From JBKECO01 sp047974745 (GTDB lineage: Bacteria > Bacillota > Clostridia > Lachnospirales > Lachnospiraceae): 27,266 nucleotides of DNA. Where the stretch lies: contig JBKECO010000039.1 of the NCBI GenBank assembly GCA_047974745.1, positions 1 through 27,266 of the forward strand, read 5' to 3'. Position numbers and translations under genes: made by a program. Below the pieces are notes generated by a model that was not told the DNA's origin, did no database searches, and worked only from the letters and a program-made list of their open reading frames with translations. Shown here piece after piece: positions 21,782 to 27,266 of this stretch. Each line of letters opens with the position of its first letter. Within the stretch, counting starts at the first letter, position 1.

Positions 21782-21810
21782 ATTATATAATAGCCAGGAA
21801 CGAATGTCAA
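21782..21810 (-). promoter_or_regulatory. Consensus promoter of the six-tRNA operon
   Basis: On the minus strand a perfect -35 TTGACA (21805-21810) and perfect -10 TATAAT (21782-21787) are spaced 17 bp apart, about 40 bp ahead of tRNA-Pro. Confidence 0.93.
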
Positions 21811-21915
21811 CACTTTTCAGAATATTTCTTTGAGTATTTTTTTTAAACAATTTGCACAATATAGAAAATTATACGATTGTTATCACAAAATAAACTATAC
21901 ACTTTTTCGCTGATT

Positions 21916-22401
21916 CTAAAATTGTAAATACTCAAGCTCAAAGTGCGCCCTGCCCTTTTTATCAATTTCCATCACAATATAGGAAGGTGCCTTTCCATCC
22001 TGTCTTGGATAGGAAAGACTTCCCGGATTCAGTGTCACTATATTATCATCATAATCAATCACAGGCCTGTGGGTATGACCGAACATAACGATATCGTATC
22101 TCCTCGCCTCTGCATCTCTTTTCAGATCTTCATATCCAGAATTCACATAATAATAATGTCCGTGGGTAATGAGCGCCTTATAATTGCCGATCTGAACGTC
22201 TTTTTCAAGGGGAAGTTTTGTAAAAAAATCATTGTTGCCTGCCACGATCTCCATTCGACAGCCTGCAATGTCAGCGATATAGTCATCATATCCCTCTGCA
22301 TCTCCCAAATGAATGAGCATGTCGATCGGACGCATACGCTCTAAAACAATCTCTAAATTTTTGTGTTTTTTATGTGTGTCACTTACAATTAAGATCTTCA
22401 T
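21916..22401 (-). CDS. YfcE/MJ0936-family metallophosphodiesterase
   Basis: The 161-residue cytoplasmic enzyme has the calcineurin-like metallophosphoesterase fold. All metal-binding motifs are present in order: SDTH (residues 7-10), HLGDAEG, GNND, THGH and GHTHRP. Members of this family hydrolyse phosphodiesters in vitro with Mn2+; the natural substrate is not settled. The start has AGAGG upstream and lies 17 bp after rdgB, so it is the last gene of a five-gene operon. No clear terminator follows before the promoter of the tRNA cluster. Confidence 0.92.
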   Translation of the reverse strand: MKILIVSDTHKKHKNLEIVLERMRPIDMLIHLGDAEGYDDYIADIAGCRMEIVAGNNDFFTKLPLEKDVQIGNYKALITHGHYYYVNSGYEDLKRDAEARRYDIVMFGHTHRPVIDYDDNIVTLNPGSLSYPRQDGKAPSYIVMEIDKKGRAHFELEYLQF

Positions 22402-22418
22402 TGCCGTTACCTCTGCTA

Positions 22419-23006
22419 TCAGTGCCTTGAAAGCTCTCCATGTATGGCTCTGAGCGCATTACCTCTGTGACTCAGGGCATTTTTCTGATTGCGTGACAGC
22501 TGAGCAGTGGAACACTGGTATGGATCAACATAAAAAATCGGATCATAGCCAAAACCATTTTCACCGGCAGGTGTTTCTCCGATATAGCCTTCCATGGTTC
22601 CTGTTCTAACAAGTTCGCTTCCATCCGGAAAGACCGCAGCAATCGCACAGACAAATCGTGCTGTTCGTTGTTCCTTCGGCACACCGCGAAGCCTGTCCAG
22701 TAAAGTCTGGTTCTTTATGGTATAAGACGTGTCTTCTCCCAGATAACGTGCAGAATAAATTCCCGGCTCTTTATTCAGATAATCGATCTCAAGCCCGGAA
22801 TCGTCAGCCAGCACGATTCCATCTGTATTTTTCGCTACCGCCCGTGCCTTAATTAAGGCATTTTCTTCAAATGTAACACCATCCTCAACAATTGTAAGCT
22901 CGATCCCTGCTTCTTTCATAGAAAAAATCTCAGCATCAAGATCTGATAAAATTTCTCTGATTTCCCTCAATTTATCCTGATTTCCAGTCGCAAATACAAT
23001 TTTCAT
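22419..23006 (-). CDS. rdgB: XTP/dITP pyrophosphatase (RdgB/HAM1 family)
   Basis: House-cleaning enzyme that hydrolyses deaminated purine nucleoside triphosphates (dITP, XTP) to monophosphates and keeps them out of nucleic acids. The 195 residues include FATGNQDKLREI at the N-terminus, FEENALIKARAVA, DDSGLEIDYLN, GYIGE, GFGYDPIF and SHRGNALRAI, all family hallmarks. The start at 23006 is preferred to a Met 12 codons upstream because the family begins exactly at MKIVFATGN. It lies 16 bp after the protease gene and 17 bp before the phosphodiesterase gene; rdgB and yfcE-type genes are commonly adjacent in clostridia. Confidence 0.95.
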   Translation of the reverse strand: MKIVFATGNQDKLREIREILSDLDAEIFSMKEAGIELTIVEDGVTFEENALIKARAVAKNTDGIVLADDSGLEIDYLNKEPGIYSARYLGEDTSYTIKNQTLLDRLRGVPKEQRTARFVCAIAAVFPDGSELVRTGTMEGYIGETPAGENGFGYDPIFYVDPYQCSTAQLSRNQKNALSHRGNALRAIHGELSRH

Positions 23007-23022
23007 TCTGACCTGATCCTTC

Positions 23023-24732
23023 CTACTCCAGTACGTCTGCATATACCTTTAAACAAATATTCGCTGAAGATTTCGTTTCGATGCTATCCCATGCCAGTCC
23101 TGTTGCACTCACATAGCCTTCTCCATCTGTGATGTCCACCGTCGCTGTCGCTTCATCCGCAACATATTCAATCGCCAGCGGATGCTCTGAATCCGGAGTA
23201 TTAATATAGAGGATTATGGCATATTTTTCTCCTTCCTCCACATTGACCGGTGTATCAAAATCAATGGTATAATAGCCAGCATTCGTAAGTGTTCCCGCAG
23301 CAATTTTTCGCTTTGATACCAAGGAATCTACACCAGTAAAGTTTTTTACAATGTAAAGTTCATACTCTGTGTTTGCACCTGTTGCATAAAATCCGGCTGC
23401 TCTGATCTGCTCTTTATCTTCTGCAACGTAAGTATTGGCTGCATAGACCGAAGACTTGCCAAATCCGATCTGTCCGACCCACCCGCAGAGATCCGCCTGA
23501 TATATTTTATCATAATTATCTGTATCATCTACTCTGGTATAGACTACATTATGACTTCCTATGTTTGTGTCATAGTAAGAAACATAGAAAAATCCCTCGT
23601 CCCCAAATCCGTCTCCCCAGCTGTTCTGGCAGATAAAAGCGCCATCTCCCTGGACATTTACAGAGAAATTTTCTTTTGGATAATTATCGTCCCAACCTAC
23701 AATTACGACTTCATGGTTCGGTTTTTCCGTTCCCAGATAGCAATATGCCTGATTCTGTTCATTGTAGAATCCAGATTCTCCTTCTCCACCATCCAGGGCA
23801 CTGTATAAGGCTGTATCTACTCCACCATATTTAAAAACTGCCTCTTTGATTTTTTCATAATTCTTTCCTTCAATCATCTGCACTTCCTGAACGTGCTGAA
23901 CTGCTTCCAGGGAGCCGTCTGATGCGCCATCTCCGAAAGGATCATCCACATCAAGGACAGGTCCTTTCCAGGACAGAAGATATGCCATTCCCATGGTATA
24001 CTCTCCACCATCCGTTTCATTTACTGCAAATGAATTCTGCCGAAACATATGATCTACCGAAAAGGAATCTGATAATTCCGGCCGACTGTCTGATTCCAAA
24101 GCAGTGAGTGCGGCAAATGCCCAGCAGGTACCGGTAAGTCCCTGATCCTTTACTGTGCCAACACGGCCGCGCTGTCTGAGATCATAGCTGGAAGGCAAAA
24201 TTGAATCCCCTGCATCTTCATCCACTGCTACAGCCTGATTCTCTTCGATATCCCAGGAATAGCTATAACCAATGTGTTCGGATATATCTTCCAGGCTGAC
24301 AAAATACTCATTGTCCTTCTTTATCATGGGAGTATTCACAGCAACTGGAGAGCCATTGACCTGGATCAAATCACTATTCAGGTCTGAAACTATAACATCA
24401 TTTCTTTTTTCTACAAAAAGCTCTCTCTGATCATATAATTGAACACTACAGTTAAGCCCTTCTGATAAAAGTGAAATAGGTACCATCAGGCTCAGGTCGT
24501 CATTCATATAAATACTTGACGTATCATTGTTGTATTCCTTATTATCTATCTTCAACTTCACCTGCTTTTCATTTACAGATGATGCAATCAACGGATTGAA
24601 ATCTTCCTCTAATAATGCTGCGCCACGAAAGGACTCTATGCTTTCGGTATTTTCCCCGAATTCAGCAAACCGAATGACGCATAATATCATTAAAACGAGA
24701 AAAACAACGAAATATCGTTTTAACTGACTCAT
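23023..24732 (-). CDS. Exported papain-like (C1) protease with lectin-like C-terminal domain
   Basis: The 569-residue protein begins with an uncleaved-looking membrane anchor or signal (residues 7-20, no lipobox), so it acts outside the cell. Residues about 55-170 resemble the copper-amine-oxidase N-like domain often found in exported clostridial proteins (VPISLLSEGL, YFVSLEDISEHIGYSYSWD). The peptidase domain follows DLRQRGRVGTVKDQG: oxyanion Gln197, nucleophile Cys203 in GTCWAFAAL, His340 in PNHEVVIVGW and Asn370 in CQNSWG. All catalytic residues are present. From about 420 a beta-rich region (AAGFYATGANTEYELYIV) matches the lectin-like domain that accompanies this C1 subgroup. It is placed in an operon between the rRNA methyltransferase and rdgB genes (15-16 bp gaps). 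The target is unknown. Confidence 0.9.
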   Translation of the reverse strand: MSQLKRYFVVFLVLMILCVIRFAEFGENTESIESFRGAALLEEDFNPLIASSVNEKQVKLKIDNKEYNNDTSSIYMNDDLSLMVPISLLSEGLNCSVQLYDQRELFVEKRNDVIVSDLNSDLIQVNGSPVAVNTPMIKKDNEYFVSLEDISEHIGYSYSWDIEENQAVAVDEDAGDSILPSSYDLRQRGRVGTVKDQGLTGTCWAFAALTALESDSRPELSDSFSVDHMFRQNSFAVNETDGGEYTMGMAYLLSWKGPVLDVDDPFGDGASDGSLEAVQHVQEVQMIEGKNYEKIKEAVFKYGGVDTALYSALDGGEGESGFYNEQNQAYCYLGTEKPNHEVVIVGWDDNYPKENFSVNVQGDGAFICQNSWGDGFGDEGFFYVSYYDTNIGSHNVVYTRVDDTDNYDKIYQADLCGWVGQIGFGKSSVYAANTYVAEDKEQIRAAGFYATGANTEYELYIVKNFTGVDSLVSKRKIAAGTLTNAGYYTIDFDTPVNVEEGEKYAIILYINTPDSEHPLAIEYVADEATATVDITDGEGYVSATGLAWDSIETKSSANICLKVYADVLE

Positions 24733-24747
24733 GAAATCACCTGCTGT

Positions 24748-25896
24748 CTACTTTCCTTTTTTCGGAGGCTTTGGACCTAAGAACTGATAAAAATAAGTTT
24801 TTATCATACCATTATATATCTTCCGGTTCTTATCCGCCTTTCTGCCAATGAACTGCTCCGCCTTTTCATAACTAGTGATCAGATACATCGACCAGGAATC
24901 GAGTCCGCAAAATGCAGTGCCAATCTCCTGATACAGGGCAGGTAGGGTCTCTTGATCCTCAAGTCGCTCGCCGTAAGGCGGATTTGTAATGACAAATCCA
25001 TACTTCTTTGGATGACGCAATTGGCTGACTTCACGCTGTTGGAAGTGTATCAAATGATCTACTCCTGCTCGTTTTGCATTTTCCCTTGCAGCCTTAACAA
25101 TTTCTGCATCGATATCATATCCCTGAATATCCACAATCACATTCGGATCGACCATCTCGGATGCTTCATCAAAGCTGTCTTTCCAAATCTGCTCCGGAAT
25201 CAGATCTTCCCATGTCTCAGAAAGAAAGTGGCGTTTCATTCCGGGCGCCATACTGGCCGCAATCATAGCAGCCTCGATCGCAAATGTTCCACTGCCGCAA
25301 AATGGGTCTACCAGAATTCGATCTTTTCTCCATGGAGTCAACATGATAAGTGCTGCTGCAAGTGTTTCTGATATAGGTGCTTTGCTTGAAAAAAAGCGAT
25401 ATCCTCTCTTGTGCAGAGATTCGCCTGTTGTATCTAATGCAACTGTTACCTCATCCTTTAGAATAAATATACGAATCGGAAAAGATGACCCATCTTCCTT
25501 GAACCAATCCATATGATATTCTTTCTTCATTCTTTCGACCATTGCCTTCTTTACGATAGACTGAATGTCCGATGGGCTAAAGAGCTTACTCTTGATGGAG
25601 GATGCCTTTGTTACCCAGAACTTCCCATCCGCTGGAATATAATTCTCCCAAGGAAGTGAAAGTACTCCTTGAAATAATTCCTCAAATGTTGTTGCCCTGA
25701 ATTGTCCAACTTTAATCAGGACTCTTTCTGTAGTTCGCAAAAAAATATTTGCACGGCAGATCGCCTCTTCATCCCCTGCAAATGTGATCCTGCCATCTTC
25801 AACCTGTAAAATATCATATCCGAGATCGTAGACCTCTTTTTTTAGAACACTTTCGAGTCCAAAGTGGCAGGGTACTATTAATTCATATGTATTCAT
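24748..25896 (-). CDS. 23S rRNA guanine-N2 methyltransferase-like protein (RlmL/YpsC family)
   Basis: The 382-residue SAM-dependent RNA methyltransferase has an N-terminal ferredoxin-like/THUMP region (about residues 1-160, ERVLIKVGQFRATTFEELF). A catalytic UPF0020 domain follows with the SAM-binding DPFCGSGTFAIEAAMIA and the catalytic NPPYGERL motif of N2-guanine methylases. B. subtilis YpsC and the N-terminal half of E. coli RlmL are the nearest known architectures; the exact modified base cannot be told here. The C-terminus is basic. It starts 92 bp after the HAAS-domain gene with a modest AGAGTGA ribosome binding site and is 15 bp from the protease gene. Confidence 0.92.
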   Translation of the reverse strand: MNTYELIVPCHFGLESVLKKEVYDLGYDILQVEDGRITFAGDEEAICRANIFLRTTERVLIKVGQFRATTFEELFQGVLSLPWENYIPADGKFWVTKASSIKSKLFSPSDIQSIVKKAMVERMKKEYHMDWFKEDGSSFPIRIFILKDEVTVALDTTGESLHKRGYRFFSSKAPISETLAAALIMLTPWRKDRILVDPFCGSGTFAIEAAMIAASMAPGMKRHFLSETWEDLIPEQIWKDSFDEASEMVDPNVIVDIQGYDIDAEIVKAARENAKRAGVDHLIHFQQREVSQLRHPKKYGFVITNPPYGERLEDQETLPALYQEIGTAFCGLDSWSMYLITSYEKAEQFIGRKADKNRKIYNGMIKTYFYQFLGPKPPKKGK

Positions 25897-25988
25897 AAAT
25901 CACTCTTTTCTATATCCTGTTCAACGTGTCTGCTAGCTGTATCTAATGAAATGGATCGCTCCAATTAACCTACCTCTAATATGAAAGT

Positions 25989-26489
25989 TCATCTTCTGCT
26001 GAAGATAAGGGATACAATAAATAAGACGAGGAATAATGGTATTAATATCGGAAGCAATGCAATAAACAGCTTTGCAGCAACTACAAGTATCGCTACCAAA
26101 ATAATAAAAAGAAGCAGCATTGCATACCATGAATTGAGTTTAAATCTGCCGTATCTGAAATCCCATCTACCATTCTGGTCTATATTCGCATGCAGGCCTT
26201 GCTGATTTTGTCCATCTTGTCCTGTGTGATCACTATACTGACTCCTTCCCTGCTGACTGGTGCCATCAGTTCCATTTCCATCCGCACTCATGGCATAGGT
26301 GTCAATAATTGTTTTTGCAATCAATCTTGGTGATCCAAGCATTTCGATCGTTTCTTCCTCAGCCGTACCCTTTTGAATTTCATTCAAAATATAGCCGTCA
26401 TAATAATTTATATTATCTTGAATAACTGACTCCGGCACTTGTCCGCTCAGCACACTTTTCAACTCACGCAAAAAATCCTCACGATTCAT
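25989..26489 (-). CDS. HAAS-domain (DUF1700-like) membrane protein
   Basis: The 166-residue protein has an N-terminal helical HAAS/DUF1700 signature (MNREDFLRELKSVLSG, then YYDGYILNEIQKGTAEEETIEMLGSPRLIAKTI). A Gly/Gln-rich hydrophilic linker follows at about residues 70-105, and two closely spaced membrane helices lie from about 118 to 163, ending in SRR. Such proteins are often paired with PadR-type regulators or envelope-stress systems, but no regulator is adjacent, so function stays open. A good AGGAGG ribosome binding site and a promoter at 26511-26539 make it the first gene of the operon leading to rdgB. Confidence 0.8.
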   Translation of the reverse strand: MNREDFLRELKSVLSGQVPESVIQDNINYYDGYILNEIQKGTAEEETIEMLGSPRLIAKTIIDTYAMSADGNGTDGTSQQGRSQYSDHTGQDGQNQQGLHANIDQNGRWDFRYGRFKLNSWYAMLLLFIILVAILVVAAKLFIALLPILIPLFLVLFIVSLIFSRR

Positions 26490-26510
26490 ACTTTCTTTCC
26501 TCCTAATGTT

Positions 26511-26539
26511 ATTATATATGTATTTATATTTGAAAACAA
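26511..26539 (-). promoter_or_regulatory. Promoter of the HAAS-rlm-protease-rdgB operon
   Basis: On the minus strand -35 TTGTTT (26534-26539) and -10 TATAAT (26511-26516) are 17 bp apart. The transcript would start almost at the AGGAGG of the first gene, giving a very short leader. Confidence 0.7.
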
Positions 26540-26612
26540 ATAAAAATTTGATTACAGTATTATTACCATCTCAAAAATGCTTCTCCATATCGTGCTCAAA
26601 TGTTTCCATGAT

Positions 26613-26650
26613 ATGAAAAAAGCTTTAGATATGAAACATATCTAAAGCTT
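26613..26650 (-). terminator. Terminator of the right-hand tRNA cluster
   Basis: A perfect 14-bp stem AAGCTTTAGATATG (26620-26633) / CATATCTAAAGCTT (26637-26650) with a three-base loop is followed on the minus strand by a T-run, directly behind tRNA-Arg. Confidence 0.9.
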
Positions 26651-26652
26651 AA

Positions 26653-26726
26653 CGTGAGTGAGAAGATTCGAACTCCCGACCCCTTGGTCCGTAGCCAAGT
26701 GCTCTATCCAGCTGAGCTACACTCAC
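26653..26726 (-). tRNA. tRNA-Arg (ACG)
   Basis: Acceptor GTGAGTG/CACTCAC. The anticodon loop is CTACGGA with anticodon ACG (read as ICG after deamination). CCA not encoded. Last gene of the cluster. Confidence 0.95.
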
Positions 26727-26744
26727 ACATGTAGACATTCTGAA

Positions 26745-26828
26745 TGCCGGCGACCGGAATCGAACCGGTACGATGTTGCCACCACAGGATTTTAAGTCCT
26801 GCGCGTCTGCCAGTTCCGCCACGCCGGC
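26745..26828 (-). tRNA. tRNA-Leu (TAA)
   Basis: Acceptor GCCGGCG/CGCCGGC and a long variable arm. The anticodon loop CTTAAAA lies between CAGGA and TCCTG. CCA not encoded. Confidence 0.95.
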
Positions 26829-26848
26829 ATTTGCAGTAATACTGCTAA

Positions 26849-26921
26849 TGGGACCTATAGGGTTCGAACCTATGACCCTCTGCGTGTAAGGCAGATGCTC
26901 TCCCAGCTGAGCTAAGATCCC
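26849..26921 (-). tRNA. tRNA-Val (TAC)
   Basis: Acceptor GGGATCT/AGGTCCC with wobble pairs, anticodon loop CTTACAC. CCA not encoded. Confidence 0.95.
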
Positions 26922-26943
26922 ATGGAATTTAAGAACTGCAAAA

Positions 26944-27017
26944 CGACCTATGCGGGACTCGAACCCGCGACCTCCGCCGTGACAGGGCGGCGCTCTAACC
27001 AACTGAGCCAATAGGCC
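26944..27017 (-). tRNA. tRNA-Asp (GTC)
   Basis: Acceptor GGCCTAT/ATAGGTC, anticodon loop CTGTCAC, discriminator G as usual for tRNA-Asp. CCA not encoded. Confidence 0.95.
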
Positions 27018-27038
27018 AAACAAACTATAATAAAGAAA

Positions 27039-27112
27039 TGGACCTTCGGGGACTCGAACCCAGGACCGACCGGTTATGAGCCGGTTGCTCTAACCAACTG
27101 AGCTAAAGGTCC
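27039..27112 (-). tRNA. tRNA with CAT anticodon, probably elongator tRNA-Met (or tRNA-Ile2)
   Basis: Acceptor GGACCTT/AAGGTCC with a fully paired first base pair excludes initiator tRNA. The anticodon loop is CTCATAA. An Ile2 identity (lysidine-modified CAT) cannot be ruled out by eye. Confidence 0.88.
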
Positions 27113-27119
27113 AAATAAA

Positions 27120-27192
27120 AGCCGATGATCGGACTCGAACCGATAACCTGCTGATTACAAATCAGCTGCTCTGCCAATTGAGCCACATCTGC
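27120..27192 (-). tRNA. tRNA-Thr (TGT)
   Basis: The anticodon loop is TTTGTAA, and the T-stem ATCGG/CCGAT is intact. The acceptor GCAGATG/CATCGGC has an A3-G70 mismatch in an otherwise complete seven-base stem. CCA not encoded. Confidence 0.93.
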
Positions 27193-27221
27193 ATATGATT
27201 TATTCGCGATATTTGAACGGA

Positions 27222-27266
27222 TGACCCCAACGGGAATCGAACCCGTGTTTCCGCCGTGAAAGGGCG
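27222..27266 (-). tRNA. tRNA-Glu (TTC), 3' part, runs off right edge
   Basis: The 3' half is visible: anticodon stem-loop CGCC-CTTTCAC-GGCG (anticodon TTC), T-arm and acceptor TGGGGTC. The 5' half is outside the window. Confidence 0.88.

Noticed and set aside
26649..27023. Long minus-strand open frame across the tRNA cluster (also 21220-21423, 21632-21859 and 21288-21635)
   Set aside because: These are translations of tRNA genes, with recurring LAQLVRA/AELADAQ-type peptides typical of spurious frames in tRNA arrays.

Overview
The window looks like a chromosomal segment of a low-GC anaerobic Firmicute, most likely a gut clostridium of the Lachnospiraceae type. This is inferred from AGGAGG-type ribosome binding sites, a T-box on leuA, an oxygen-sensitive class III ribonucleotide reductase, tRNA genes that do not encode CCA, and IS110 and group II intron elements. 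No species can be named from the sequence alone.

Positions 1-4250 are accessory. The 3' end of an IS110-family transposase gene abuts an AraC-type regulator that has lost its DNA-binding half. Divergent from it is a beta-glucoside operon: a GH1 6-phospho-beta-glucosidase and a beta-glucoside PTS permease. The permease is split between its IIB and IIC domains exactly at a run of nine A residues.

Positions 4200-7660 (minus strand) hold the most interesting locus, a type VII secretion effector cassette of the LXG class. In transcription order it has a DUF5082/YwqH-like helical partner, a short WXG100-like partner (TIGR04197/DUF3130 type), an LXG toxin with a C-terminal HExxH metallopeptidase domain, and an overlapping lipoprotein that is the candidate immunity factor. 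Beyond it lies a decayed fragment of a second, paralogous toxin. Upstream are a stop-interrupted mini-gene and a dyad. No secretion machinery is in the window, so the cassette is an orphan effector locus.

Positions 7809-9505 are a complete-looking group II intron (5' GTGTG end, domains V/VI, 3' end). It sits just behind the terminator of a tRNA-Leu/tRNA-Ile operon, and its maturase gene carries an in-frame TGA. The tRNA operon has a strong promoter preceded by 22-bp-spaced A-rich repeats.

Positions 9940-26490 are core genome. leuA lies behind a leucine T-box and ends at a bidirectional terminator. A serine hydrolase lies downstream of nrdD, which is a class III ribonucleotide reductase fused to a glutaredoxin-like domain and controlled by a promoter with two NrdR boxes. 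A presumed operon runs aroK (chorismate-mutase-like/shikimate kinase fusion) - unknown 111-residue protein - pepF - TPR lipoprotein - hflX. A six-tRNA cluster (Pro-Gly-Arg-His-Gln-Lys) follows, then an operon of a HAAS-domain membrane protein, an rRNA methyltransferase, a papain-like exported protease, rdgB and a YfcE-type phosphodiesterase.

Positions 26613-27266 hold a second tRNA cluster (Glu partial-Thr-Met-Asp-Val-Leu-Arg) that runs off the right edge.
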